The notes beneath the pieces are model-generated. The model did not search any database and was not told the origin of the DNA. It worked only from the letters and a program-made list of their open reading frames with translations. Below are positions 8,243 through 19,203 of a stretch of DNA of 40,298 nt, piece after piece; the stretch's first letter is position 1; each line of letters starts with the position of its first letter. Made by a program: the position numbers and the translations under genes. This DNA is from Mesotaenium endlicherianum (lineage: Eukaryota; Streptophyta; Zygnematophyceae; Zygnematales; Mesotaeniaceae). The stretch is taken from NCBI GenBank assembly GCA_009602735.1, contig WELA01000853.1:205967-246264 (forward strand), read 5' to 3'.

Positions 8243-8971
8243 TTGAGCATGACAAGCATGACTGGGATCTGGCCCTGCCATGGCTGGTTATGGGTTACAG
8301 ATTTAACAAGCAGGTTGCCTTGGCGAATTACTTGCCATATCAAATACTGTTTGGTAGAAGTCCAGTAATGCCTTGCAACATCAAGCAAGAGATTGAACAG
8401 GTGAAAGACCTGGACAGCCCTGATGAACTGTTAAAATGTGATGGTGCGCCGTAAGGCGTTATTTGAGCGCATGATGCCGGCTGCACTAGACAATCTGAAA
8501 ATTGCACAGAAAAGAGATACGCAGCGTTACGCCAGGACGCGAGACGGGAGCTACCGCCTGCAGATGACGCAGATTCAAGAAGGAGACTTTGTCTACCGCA
8601 AGCGCCAGACCAAGACCTCCATCGACACCAGTTCAGGCGCAGTGATCTTACGCGTGAAACATGCGTTTGACAATGGTGTGTTAGAAGTGGAAGGTTCTGA
8701 TGGTAAAACCATGAGAGACCACATGCAGAATTGCTCGCTATGCCATTTGCCGAATATTGATCCTACAGTTAGGGTTGTGCTCGAGGAATTGGTGCCAGCC
8801 ACGCCTTGTGCCAGCTGCAAAGTGCTGGATGATCAGGAAGCAATGGTAACTTGCGATAAGTGTGGTGCCCGTTGGCACACTTTCTGCATTGGCGAGGAAG
8901 AAATTATGGCAGGACGATGGGAATGTCCTGATTGCCTTCCTAAAACCCCTAGCCGCAGGGCTGGAAAATAA
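8243..8971 (+). pseudogene. pol: Integrase C-terminus with PHD finger, element A
   Basis: Two frames make one broken product. The first (8245-8454) resembles the end of a Ty3 integrase core: HDWDLALPWLVMGY, then LPYQILFGRSPV. The second (from about 8438 to the stop at 8971) continues RRKALFERMMPAALDN, so one frameshift lies near 8436-8454. A basic C-terminal domain with EGDFVYRKR follows. Residues coded at 8807-8935 form a complete PHD finger, C-X2-C-X11-C-X2-C-X4-H-X2-C-X12-C-X2-C, including CDKCGARWH and RWECPDC. PHD fingers read histone H3 tails, so this module may do the job the chromodomain does in chromoviruses. The 5' side is cut at 8243 by element B, whose LTR adds an in-frame ATG at 8206 that is not the real start. 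Confidence 0.85.
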
Positions 8972-9007
8972 TAGCTTTCAGCAGAAGAGGCAGGGACGCC
9001 TCAGCTG

Positions 9008-9018
9008 AAAGGGAGGGG
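9008..9018 (+). other. Polypurine tract of element A
   Basis: AAAGGGAGGGG ends directly before TGTAAGAGG, the start of the LTR, 37 bases after the pol stop. Confidence 0.75.
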
Positions 9019-10554
9019 TGTAAGAGGAATTAAGGCAAGCCAAGTATTTTTAAAATTTTTGCTAAAGTCTTAGGATAAGCAGATGGCGAGAGCTGGGTGA
9101 CGGAGAACGTTGCCCTGAGTGTTGGTCATGGTTGCATGGTGCAAGTTCAGGAGCCCAGGGATGGGTTAACCCTGGTAAGGCTTGTAACCGACACACGTGC
9201 GAAGGTCGATCGACCATGTTTGCCCACACGAGAGGAGGGCCACCGACACATCCACCAGGTCGAAGACACACGTGCTGAAAGGCTACGCACTTGTCGAGGG
9301 ACCGACACTGTTAGGCACGACAGCTGTCGCGACTACTATCCGTTTGACGGTGTCGCACGCGCAGCACAAGCTACGGCCATCTAGTACGGAAAGTCAACGT
9401 TGACTCACCGACCACTTGACCGATTACATCGCAGTCAGCGGTTATGTCGGCGTCAAGGCCACTGGCAAGGGGTCAATGTCAATGTGCCCCACACCCAGGG
9501 ATGGGAGAGGCTTTGACAAGACAGCCGCGAGGCTAGAAGTTGGGGATCAGCGATGAGCCGCCCAGCAAGTACCAAGTCAGGTACTGTGTAACTGGCAGAT
9601 TAAGCCAGGTCATGGCCGCAATGCCAAGATAGGTTACGGCCGCCCGGTTGGGAATCTTGAGCAAGTGGCATTTGCTTGAACGCCGCTGAGGAGTTCTTAG
9701 CCATGAGCCAATTAGGCGTGACTGCCAGCCGAGAAGCTAAGCAGCCACGCGCGACAGTCACGAGGTGTGCATGCATGCTGAGTGACTACGAGTTTGAGTT
9801 GAGCATGGCTAGGCAGAAGCACATGCAGCTTAGTTGTGTGACTAATCACGACATTCTCGAAAGATGACGCTGTGTAGTGCCTGCGAAAGGCACGAATCTT
9901 GCCTGAGACATGTCATTCACTCTCACGCACTTTTGCCAAGAAGCAGAAGGAGCAGAAGGAAGAAGAAGAAGGGCGTAAAGAAGAAGGAGTTCCCAAGGCC
10001 ATTGGAGGGCCAAGGCCCCACACTTCTGCCGACGCTGAAGATTCTTCTCAGTGTATCATAGATAAGTTAGGATTGTAGGAGTTCCCAAGAGGGAATCTCA
10101 CTGTTGAATTAGGAGAACTGCAGAATAGAATCTGCTAGGAGATTAGCACAGATTCGGCCGAACGCCACAAGTGTGTGTGAAGCAGCCTTAAAATGGTGAG
10201 TTGTGTATTAGTTTCCAAGTTCTCAAAAGTCGCATTCGCATCTCAAAGAGAGAGAGTAGTATTGACAGATAAAGCTCTCAGTGAAGAACTGAGTGAGCCT
10301 AGCCTGGCAGTGAAGAGCTCTTAAGGCGCGGTGTTAAGTGAAGAGCTTGACCCAGGCAAGCATAGACATAGTTTCAGAGTTTAATAAGCTGACTTGTGGA
10401 AGTTAAGCGAAAGCCTGAAGGGCGATTTTCTCTGAATCTGACGTTGTATGTCAAGCTGCTTAGAGTGTGATTTCTGCAAACTACAATCTGCTCGCCTGTG
10501 AAGCCAAGAACCTTAAGGCATAAAGCCTATGTGGAAGTAAGAGACTTCCGTCCT
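9019..10554 (+). repeat. 3' LTR of element A (model 1536 bp)
   Basis: It starts TGTAAGAGGAATTAAGGC just after the polypurine tract. The same start recurs at 10555, so the simplest full-length model ends at 10554. That end (TCCGTCCT) lacks the usual CA. A shorter LTR of 304 bp (9019-9322, ending GCACGACA) also fits, because the copy at 10555 stops matching at exactly that point. No coding potential is seen; an AAG/GAAG-rich purine stretch lies at 9940-9990. Confidence 0.6.
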
Positions 10555-10859
10555 TGTAAGAGGAATTAAGGCAAGGCAAGTATTTTCTAATGTTTCTGCT
10601 AAGTCTTAGGATAAGCAGATGGTGAGAGCTGGGTGACGGAGAACGTCGCCCTGAGTTGTTGGTCAGGGTTGCATGGTGCAAGTTCAGGAGCCCAGGGATG
10701 GGTTAACCTTGGTAAGGCTTGTCACCGACACACGTGCGAAGGTCGATCGACCATGTTTGCCCACACGTGAGGAGGGCCACCGACACATCGACCAGGTCGA
10801 AGGCACACGTGCTGGAAGGCTACGCACGTGCCGAGGGATTGACACTGTTAGGCACGACA
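10555..10859 (+). repeat. Second, 305-bp copy of the element A LTR start
   Basis: Direct repeat of 9019-9322 at roughly 90% identity by eye. Shared blocks include GCAAGTTCAGGAGCCCAGGG and AAGGTCGATCGACCATG. The match runs from TGTAAGAGG to GCACGACA and stops on both sides. It is either a truncated tandem LTR or the right LTR of a small non-autonomous element whose inside is 9323-10554. Confidence 0.8.
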
Positions 10860-11773
10860 ACATGGCCTTCGAAACGCTTAACATGACTGGACACATGTAT
10901 CTTCGATGACTCGAAATGATTGCCACAGTTCATTCGAGCTCATTATCTAGGCACCAAAGAATACATTCAACGTGTTCTGTATAAGCCTATAGCTCAAGCA
11001 CACATCTTAGAAGTGAAGATCTGCAAATCACCAACACTACCGTGATCAACGGGTTTGCAACGTATAAAGGGGAAGAATGAAGAAAAGGGTTGAGACTGAC
11101 GCAGGAGGCAATATAAATTCTCATGGAAGACTTTGTACTGTCAACGAGGTATCTAACTTGGTTTCAGCTTTTCAAATTGGCATCAATTAATATTACTGCT
11201 TTCGATTCTGATTTCCTGAAGAGATATACTATAACACCACATCAATTAATAGATGTAGGTTCAGAAGGTCGACTATAGTATACTTGGGGTTCATCTTGTT
11301 TCACTGATTGGTACAGGGCATACTTTTGTTTACACTAATCCTCATACATACTATTTCTGATTCTTCAAGCACCTCCTGCCAATCATCTTTTGAAGGTCCC
11401 GTGGGTAGTTATGGCTGCTCAAAATTGTGGATTTTTGAGACTGAAGTGAGGGGTAGGTGCAAGTCGAGTTTTATAGACAACAGCAGCATGTCGAACGCTG
11501 GCCTTTGACCTGTGCAAATAAAATCCATCAATATGTGCATACTATTGATCCTACAGAACTGAGCTTGTAAAGGTCTTTCGTGCAGTGTTGTACCCACTGT
11601 ATCAACATAGTGGGTTTTTAAGTGGAAGGACATGACCTTGGTTCAGTATTCTTACTCAAGTGATGGTGCGACTTATTTGTGGCGAGTCATTGACGTCTTG
11701 TTGCAACCTTTTGCATTGATATGAAAAAAGGTGTGGCCTTCTGAGATCATAATTAATATATTAGGCTCTACCC
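10860..11773. other. Intergenic, AT-rich, no gene seen
   Basis: Only short frames without recognisable motifs. It contains two blocks (11072-11152 and about 11651-11700) that resemble sequence near 20.74-21.13 kb. Confidence 0.6.
11072..11152 (+). repeat. Diverged duplicate of 20737-20812
   Basis: Shared blocks include AGGTTGAGACT / GGGTTGAGACT, GAAGACTT and GAGGTATC in the same order and spacing. A second shared block (ATGGTGCGACTTATTT, 11661 onward) matches ATGGTGCGGCTTATTT near 21090. The two loci are therefore diverged copies of one segment. Confidence 0.55.
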
Positions 11774-13210
11774 ATGTTGCTTCTCAATGGTAGGGCATTG
11801 TGTCAAAAACTGTCCACTTTCAAGCGTGCCGAGTGTCAATCCCTGGTGGATGTAGACATGGTGCTCAGAACGTTGCACAGTGTCAAGAATGTCACACATG
11901 TCGCTGTAAGCGCATCAATAAGGAGCAAACACGAGGTGTTCTTGAGAAGGCTTGCCACGGGATTTCTTCTGGTCTCGACCTTCACCTACTAAGATTTTGA
12001 GGACCCAAAGAATCTGTCCATATTTCTTTCTTGGAATGCAAACATCCAAGAGTTGTATCTGTCTATCTCCATATCGTCTATTAGCAGTCGTATGGGCTGG
12101 CGCAGCTATCAGGAAGCTCTGGAAAAATTGGACTTTAGCCAGCAAGTGAATATGAAGAAGCTCGTACTTGAGTATTACGATCACAGATTCACCAGCATTC
12201 CTGTCAGCACAACTTTAAAACAGCTCAGGAATCTCCAGGAGCTTAGCATTTGTCTAAATAGATTGACCATTGAGGCACCCTTGCCCCCGTGGCTGGCAAA
12301 CTTCCCTGCATTTGTAGGATTTGACTACCATAGTTGCTCTCATTCTCCCGGCAAGTTGCTATTGGACTCTCTTTAAAAAGCGAAGGGTCTGAAGAAGGTG
12401 GCAAGAACGTGTCCTCCGATGAGTGCCCTTTTGTTATTGACGGCAAAGTTCTTGTTTTTACTCAAGCTCAAACTCTATTCTTTGACCCAAAAGTTTGATT
12501 ATTATCTGTATCTTGTTGCTGCTGCAGTCTGGCGCACAGCAGATGGCCGACATCTTCAGGGAAAAACATGTGACATCTCTCTCCATTACCTCCTATGACG
12601 AGTCTGGGTCAACCCCCTTCATGGAAACGTTACAGCCAAGCCCATACCTCAAGGATATGCACATTGTTGCTGATGCTATTCCCAAGCTGGAAGAACGACT
12701 ACCTCTTCTGGAGGACCTCACTTTAGCGACCATGGGTCCTGTGGCAATCCAGCCAAGCTATTTTGCCTTCACACCCAACTTGCGCTCTTTGAGTGTAACC
12801 CTCTGCAAAGAGGTTGCATGGCCTCGTCTCGAGTACCTCACCCACCTGACCTCCCTGACAGTGGAATTGTCTTGCAAGCATGGCCGACTTAGACTTTGAG
12901 GATCAAGATCAAGAGGAGCCCTTGCCGCAAGCACAAGAGTCCAAGTGGCGCATTGGCAAGGCAAGCACACCCGCCCTGCAGGTGCTGAGGCTGGGCTCTT
13001 GCATGTTCTCTATCTCATTGATGGCCTGCACGCGCTGGAGCGCCATGTAGCAGTCTCACTGCGCTGCTCATGTCGTAACAGGCAGATCTGGTATGACAGC
13101 TATGCTTAATATGCAGCTGGAGGGAGCCCCTGCGACATACTTCTGCCTGGCAGTGCCAGGCAGCTCTTTAAGGACACTAGGCGCTCTATCACAAGGCCGC
13201 TTGGGTCGTA
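11774..13210 (+). pseudogene. F-box/LRR family pseudogene (copy 1)
   Basis: Homologous along its length to the two minus-strand genes at 26.3 and 34.3 kb, but truncated at the 5' end, so the F-box is missing. The first part (TLHSVKNVTHV, QQVNMKKLVLEYY, TLKQLRNLQELSI) is broken by in-frame stops at 11990-11992 and 12374-12376. An intron-like stretch follows. The second coding part (from about 12534, HVTSLSIT, IVADAIPKLEE, VAWPRLEYLTHLTSLTVEL) is shifted near 12880, and the tail has a TAA where a relative has Tyr in YAAGGSP. At the place where the 26.3-kb copy has a donor CCG|GTAAGT this copy reads CCGATGAGT. Several independent lesions make it a clear pseudogene. Confidence 0.9.
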
Positions 13211-14584
13211 CCCTGCCTGCCCTCCAACAAGTGCAAGGTAGAAGTCTAGAAGACCTTGCAAATTATGGGCCTGCTTTATGGGCACATGTGAAGCAAAGTC
13301 GTTCGAGTGAAAGGTCGGGCGGTAAGTGAAGGGTGGTGTCAGAAATTGTGGGGGTTGACTACTGCTTCTGAGGGGAATAAGCGATCAGATTGTGGCACTT
13401 GGACGTCCAATGAAGTGAGGAGCAGTAGTGGCTACTCTTGCGTCCAATCCGCTGTATTGCTTTAGACGTACCAAGAGGCTCGTGCCAGGTGCTTGTCAAA
13501 TTGCGTTGCTCAAGTGGCTGGCGTCATGCTGGCATCATCATGTTCTCCGTGAGTTTGCCCGTCGATTGCTATGTTGGCATTTTATATTGTGGGACTAGAG
13601 TATACACTTGTACGTGTATTCATAGACTCTGAAGCTGCGAAGCTGAGGTTCTGGAGTGTCACCTCCCGTATATGTGCAAAGCGTCAGGGTGGTGCTGCAA
13701 TCTAGATTAGCTGTGTACTATATAAAGACCTAGCCACCCAAAGCTTACAGGCCAGCCAGGGCTGCTTATAGGAAGGGCTGTGTTAAGATCTGGAAGCGCT
13801 GGATGCTCTCTCTAATCTCAAATTATGGTGGGGGTGTGCATGCTGAGAAGTACCCAGATTGAGAAGGTAATGTGTACATACATTGAAAGTGTTAAACATC
13901 GGTACAACTGAATTGCACTCTTTGCTCGCGCACAATATTGGGAGATTTGGTACACAGGGGATTGCTGGCATCATGGAAGATTTCTTTTGCAAGACAGAAA
14001 AACCACTGTCACCTGTTTGTGCAAACTTCGTGGACCTGTGAAGCTTTGTGCAGAACCAGAGAGTTTTATTCAAGTCGTAGCACGCATGAGAATCATAATA
14101 CTGGTTGTTTAAATTGACGACTAACTAGACTTTGTCAGCCGGCTGGAAAACGATGGGTGTAAATTGTAATGATCAAGAGTGTATACTTAACTTGACGACA
14201 CCCTTCATGTTGCTGCAACGCCCATACGTTCCACGATCAAATTTCAAGCCTTGTCCTACATAGTACAATGGCCAAAGAAGTTGCCTCCTTGAAAGTTTTA
14301 GTTTCTCTCAACTCAAATGTGTGATGCGTCATGCGCAAATAATCAAAGTACACAAGAAGCAACCCTGCTCATAAGGAGAGCACAGTCCAATAGCTCATCA
14401 TCGTGTACAACATTCAACCACCAACTAGTCATGCCTACGTCAAAATTTGAAGTACCTCAGAACTTCGGGTGGCGCTAAACCCTAGACCCTGACCTCACAC
14501 TCTACATCGTTAGGCTCTAGCAACACTGTCCAGAATCACTGTCGGCATGCAATTATGACATCCAAATCTCCAATTTAGGGCTCC
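13211..14584. other. Intergenic, no gene seen
   Basis: No frame with recognisable motifs. TATATAAAG at about 13719 is a TATA-box candidate (+), but I see no coding region behind it. CTAAACCCTAGACCCTGA near 14476 is telomere-like. Confidence 0.55.
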
Positions 14585-15585
14585 ATGACGCGTGAGTGGT
14601 CAGGTCAGTTCAACTCGGCCACAGCTTTGACCAAAGAGCAGGGAGCGCGAGCAGCCACGCGAGCGCTGACTCAACCGCCACATGTGCAGCCAGCTGGTCC
14701 TTCCAGCAGATCCTCCCACACCATCGTCGCACATCACCGTGTAAGCAGGAGTACCAAAGTGAACTTGCGGCTCCACGTGTTGCACCTGAACTGCACCAGC
14801 ACGACAAGTATCCCCACATGCCAAACCCGCAATCAGGTCGCAGAATGTCAGAACCCCACTTCCCCCGTCAGCCGGTCGCATGCCACCACGCAGGCCCCCC
14901 CACCCCAGCCGACCTTACTCCCCACGGGCCCCGTTTTCAGCTCCTTGCTCAATCCATGCTCGTGTAGCGTACTGCGATGCTCCCCTCCTCTCTGTCGTGA
15001 CAGGGCCGATCGAGCAGAAACAGCGCAGCGGCGGATACACACAGAAGCAACAGCGCAGCCTCCGCCCTCAAGTTCCCAGCAAATAGATGAAGAACGCGAG
15101 ACAGACAGAGAGGTTCAAGGCCCACATAGCCCACAAGGCTCACTTCACCACCAGAGACAATGCGCGCGCAAACGTGCCTGCCTCCCTCTAACCCAAATGG
15201 CCCTCTCAAGCCTTGCGCATAATACAAAGTTCTTCCCCAACCCCAGGCTAACTCGTAAGTTCCTTCGACCTCATCTCTGCCTCCAACCATGACCCCGGGC
15301 CTTACTCTGCCCAGACTTTACCCGTCGGTGACAGCAGTCAGCCTCGCACCAGATCCCAGGTAAGCCCCCCATGCCCTACCCCGCTGTGCAGTCTCCACCC
15401 CTGCATCCCTGCATAGTGTCCCCGCCCCGTCTGACCTGGCCGCCAATCCAGGTAGCAACTAGCTATTTGCATGTGAGACTAAGCCCACACACACGGAGCG
15501 CAGCAAGACCCCAACCTAACCCAAACTTGAATCTTTGCTCCTATCCCCCAGCGTTACCTGCCGCCCTCCCCCCCCCCACGCCCCA

Positions 15586-15691
15586 NNNNNNNNNNNNNNN
15601 NNNNNNNNNNNNNNNNNNNNNNNNNNNNNNNNNNNNNNNNNNNNNNNNNNNNNNNNNNNNNNNNNNNNNNNNNNNNNNNNNNNNNNNNNNN
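15586..15691. other. Assembly gap (106 N)
   Basis: A run of N between a C-rich tract (CCCCCCCCCACGCCCCA) and ACCCCCACCCCCACCC. The flanks suggest the gap hides a C-rich tandem repeat that failed to assemble. Confidence 0.99.
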
Positions 15692-15715
15692 ACCCCCACC
15701 CCCACCCGCACACAA

Positions 15716-15875
15716 AGAGGCCCCAGGCCCATCGGGCATCAATGTGGCGCCAGCCCCACATGGCTCTCTTGCTTGCAACATGCACTCGCCCTCCAGCCAG
15801 CCCTGAGCGCCTGTTTGCCAGCCAGCCTGCCAGCCTGCCTGTCAGGCAGGTAGGCAGGCAGGCAGCGGGAGCGAG
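15716..15875. repeat. GC-rich repeat, inverted relative to 30.86-31.01 kb
   Basis: GCCAGCCCCACATGGC, TTGCAACATGCAC and GGCAGGCAGGCAGCG match, in order, the reverse complement of 31.01-30.86 kb (GCCAGCCCCACCTGGC, TTGCAAGGTGCAC, GGCAGGCAGGCAGCG). Confidence 0.5.
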
Positions 15876-16186
15876 CACACACGCAGCAGAGTGGGGCCTG
15901 GCTGCGCCACCTTCCTCTTCTTCTTCTGAGCAGAGGTCCTTCCCATGGGCCGACACGAGCTATCACATCATGGTCTGATAAGTGATAACCTCTGATCCCC
16001 CCACCCCCTCCCTTCATCCACCGCCCCATGTGGCATCCTTGCTGCTCGTGAACTCACAATGCCCATTCAGTTGCAACGGCCCCTGCTCCCGCAGCGCTGA
16101 ACCGTAACAGGCTACAGCATCCGCATACGCATCAGCATGGGGGGCCTAAGACCAGGGCCCGACAAATTTGGAATCCTTGGTTCCCG

Positions 16187-16306
16187 CCTTTCAGGCCCTT
16201 CAGCCCTTGAGCCTCTCAGCCCTTCAGCCTCTCAGCCGTTCAACCCTTCAGCCTTTCATCCTTTTGGCCTTTCAGCCTTTCGGCCTTTCAGCCTTTTAGT
16301 CTTTCG
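16187..16306 (+). repeat. Minisatellite, 9-10 bp CCTTTCAGC-type units
   Basis: About a dozen imperfect units of the CCTTTCAGC/CCCTTCAGC/CCTTTTGGC kind in a row. Confidence 0.8.
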
Positions 16307-16387
16307 GGGCTCAAGAGAATCAGCAGCAGGGTTAGAGGCGGCGGCGGAGCGGGCCCACAACCTCTGCTCTCTCGCCCGCAGCGAACG

Positions 16388-16476
16388 ACGCTGAGGGCCA
16401 CGACCATGGCCACAGCCACGGCCGCGGCTACGGCCACGGCCACGGCGAGGGCCAGGGCCAGGGCCCGCGCCAGGCG
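16388..16476 (+). repeat. GGCCAC / GGCCAG tandem hexamer repeat
   Basis: Runs of GGCCACG, GGCCGCGG, then GGCCAGGGCCAGGGCC in sequence. No coding frame is supported around it. Confidence 0.75.
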
Positions 16477-17677
16477 CTAATGATCAATCAGCTCGGGCAG
16501 CCCCTGCCAGAGGCGTTGCTCCTCACCCGTCTGCAGCTGCTTCCGAGAGAGCCTCTGCGCCTTTGAGCCTTAGCGCCTTTTGCGCCTCTGCGCGCCCCTC
16601 CCTTCAGGCTTCAGCAGCAGGGTCAGAGCCAGAGCCGGCATGGCACCCCTCTCACAAGTCGCCTGCGATGAACGGCGCCGGGAGGCCTGCGGTAAGCAGC
16701 CAGCTCGGCCGACGCCGCCGACAGCCGCCGACACCAACAGCCGCCTCAGAAGAAGAAGGGGAGCATAAGGACCCCCAGATGCCTCTGAGAGGAGCACGCG
16801 CGCCTCGCATCTCCCGCTGGCGACTCGGCAATCTTTGCAGCGCCTCTTCGTCTTCCGCGTGCTGGAACCGTGTGCTTCTTCTCTTGCTCGGTCCATTTGA
16901 CGACCAGCTCTCTCAGCTCTCAGTCCACGCTGGCACAAGTAACGAGTCACCGGCAGCCGGAGCTGCGCCACCTCACCACACTGCCACACCTGAAGTGACA
17001 AGTCCTACGTTCTTGCCCAAAGCCCTACACCCTGATTCAAAGTTGAAAAGCCCCTGGACCGTTGATCGTCGACCGTCCACGCACACACCCCACTTTCCTT
17101 GAGCCCGACACTTCAAAGCGCAGGTGGCAAGGCCAGGCTGTGCTCAAGCCACCTAGTCCTCCAATCTCCTCACGGTGCACGCCCCAGGCCCTAAAACCCA
17201 AACCCTGACTCCGAATTCCCCAGGCTCCACCCTCTTCCCTGATCCAGCTGGGCCCTAGTCTGCCCAGGGTGGGCTAATGCCTTACCCTCCTGGGCCCTAG
17301 CCCCAAAACCCCCCAGGCGTGCACCTAACTCTCAAATGGCAAGCGGCGCTCATGGCATTTAGAGGGCACAGTCATCCCGCCACAAGCGTGGCACACCCAA
17401 ACGTGCGGAGGCCGTCGATTGACTCGTGCGGAGAAGGATCAGGAGACAGCACGCCCGCCATGCTGTGTAGTGTGCCACACATGCGCGTGTGGCGACGTGC
17501 AGTTGCACCACAGGCGAGCCCTTGGGGTTTGTTGCAGTCATTGTTGCAGCCGCCAGTGTTGTCAGCGCAGCGAGAGCACCAGGGAGGAAGAGCAGCCGCG
17601 TGAGGGTGCACTCCGGCAAACATGCAGCTGTGCAGACCTGCTCTGCCCCTGCCTAGTCGCTATCAAGCTGTAGGCGC

Positions 17678-17792
17678 AGCGAGCGGAGGCTAGGGGTGTG
17701 AATGCAAAGTAGTCACGCGGGGTTGCTGGTTGTGAGGGTGAGTGTGAAATCCAGCGTGACTACTTTGCGTTCACACCCAACCCCCGCTCGCT
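17678..17792. repeat. Long inverted repeat (foldback)
   Basis: Arms 17678-17718 and 17754-17792 around a 35-base loop. The inner 25 bases pair with one mismatch: GGGTGTGAATGCAAAGTAGT in the left arm against ACTACTTTGCGTTCACACCC in the right. The outer part (AGCGAGCGG / CCGCTCGCT) pairs with small bulges. It could be a MITE-like foldback element or a hairpin RNA locus; the sequence alone does not decide. Confidence 0.85.
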
Positions 17793-17801
17793 GAGCCTGC
17801 C

Positions 17802-17833
17802 ACTCATGGCCACTCACGGCCACTCACGGCTAG
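17802..17833 (+). repeat. Three-unit 11-bp tandem repeat
   Basis: CACTCATGGC, CACTCACGGC, CACTCACGGC follow each other just after the inverted repeat. Confidence 0.75.
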
Positions 17834-18090
17834 CCAGCTGGCGCAGTTGCACTCTGCACCTGTGACCAAGCAGGAGGAAGTGCACCTCTGCACGTCTGGC
17901 GGACTCTGCACTTTTTGAGCCTTACCCCCCGATAGAGCAAGAGGAACCTCTTGAATCCTGACTTCCAGGGCTAGCTGGAGTCCTGACCAAGAGCTCTTCC
18001 ATGAGGGGGGATAACCCACCCGGTGGAGGGAAACATTTCATCTTCAGAGCCCAGATAAGGTCGCCTCAACTCCTGGAGTTGCTAGCTCAG

Positions 18091-18252
18091 CCAGCTCCGC
18101 TGGAGGGGCTCACCAGTTGAGGGGCCCACTTGGAAACGATTCCAGTGGGAAGTGGGGACCCTAAACCCTAAACCGAAACCCTTAACCAGCTCCGCTTGGG
18201 GGGCTCACGAGTCTTTGGTGAAATTTGGAAACGATTCCAGTGAGAAGTGGCG
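18091..18252 (+). repeat. Direct repeat of about 67 bp flanking a telomere-like motif
   Basis: CCAGCTCCGCT...GGCTCAC and GGAAACGATTCCAGTG with GAAGTGG occur at 18091-18157 and again at 18186-18252. The spacer holds CCCTAAACCCTAAACC. Confidence 0.8.
18159..18181 (+). repeat. Interstitial telomere-like motif
   Basis: CCCTAAACCCTAAACC followed by GAAACCC, plant-type telomere units. Shorter relatives occur near 14476, 17190 and 31237. Confidence 0.65.
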
Positions 18253-18987
18253 AGTTGGAACTTCGAACCACTGTTGTCAGGCTGTAGGCGGAAAGAGAGA
18301 TGGAGACGTCTGCCGGCGCAGCGCCGCGCGGAGGCCATGGTCGTCTCTCCAGCGGTGCCTGCTTGCAGAGGAGCATTGACATCACCCGAGCTTCTTGTGA
18401 CGTGCTTCATAAGTGTCAGCTTCATAAGTGAGCGCGGCAGGCTGGCAGCCAGGTCAGAGCGCATGCAAATTTAGGCAAGAGGCACTTCAGGCAAGAGCTC
18501 TGAGGCCCCAACGTATCATAGGTGGAAGCTGGAGCAGCTTAGAAGTGAGAAGATTGTTAAGGCTGTCTGGCACTTTAAATTGCTGAAATATTTAGGCCGT
18601 GCTTTTCTTGAGTCCCAACAAAGGCAGCAGAGGGAGAGGCGACCCAAAGTGCTTGCTCTCAGTTGACAATTTCAGATCCGTGAGCCTTCAAGATTTTACG
18701 TTTCGATTCCTGAGCCCCTGCGGTTCCGAGCAGTCACCCTATACCCATGCAAGCCCATACTGCGGTCTGGAAAGAAACAATAATGAACCCCTCCCTACTA
18801 CCTAGTGAGGCATCACTCAAGCACACAGAGGAAGTTGATGCATGCAAGAACAACTTGCATACATGCGTCACATGGGGAGAAGGAGTCTGCCAGTGAAAGA
18901 GACGCACAATTTTTGCACTCTGAATGACAACAAGCCAAGTAGTGAAGCACATGTTCCTCTAAAACTACTGCACGATCTGCCTGAAGC

Positions 18988-19058
18988 AAGCCTGGCCCAA
19001 GCCAGAACCAAGCCTGGCTCAAGCCAGAACCAAGCCTGGCCCAAGCCCGGCCCAAGCC
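18988..19058 (+). repeat. 22-bp minisatellite, 3.2 units
   Basis: AAGCCTGGCCCAAGCCAGAA-type units start at 18988, 19010 and 19032, and a partial one at 19054. Confidence 0.85.
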
Positions 19059-19203
19059 TAATACACAACGCGTCCATTGCAGCATGCATGCAGTCATATC
19101 ACGTTTGAGCCCTATGTTTTTCCACCTTGCCTAAACTAGTGCCACCTTGGCGACACCATGCCACGAGCTGTCGCAAGCATGCAGGGTCAATTGGTATGCT
19201 TCC

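Larger units (their letters stand above)
8243..10554 (+). mobile_element. Element A: 3' part of an older Ty3/gypsy element
   Basis: The remnant starts where element B inserted. It holds the end of pol (integrase plus PHD finger), a polypurine tract and a 3' LTR. Its 5' part should resume to the left of element B, beyond the window. The reading frame is already broken by a frameshift, so it is older or decayed. Confidence 0.82.
14585..17677. other. GC-rich low-complexity stretch, no supported gene
   Basis: Open frames are long on both strands here because stops are rare in GC-rich DNA; the longest (14585-15292 +, 235 aa) is Pro/Ser/Thr-rich with no motif. Microsatellite and minisatellite sequence is frequent. 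An assembly gap lies inside. Confidence 0.6.
17834..18987. other. No gene seen; short repeats
   Basis: Only shadow-type frames. The stretch holds the 18.1-kb direct repeat and a telomere-like motif. Confidence 0.55.

Noticed and set aside
8206..8454. Open frame with an ATG running into integrase-like sequence
   Set aside because: The first 12 codons come from the LTR of element B; the true product starts left of the insertion.
9019..10859. Direct repeats considered as a CRISPR-like or tandem gene array
   Set aside because: Only two long copies with TG start next to a polypurine tract; they fit LTR sequence. No array is present anywhere in the window.
14585..15292. 235-codon open frame (+), Pro/Ser/Thr-rich
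   Set aside because: GC-rich DNA with open frames on both strands, no domain, no splice or start context; composition explains it.
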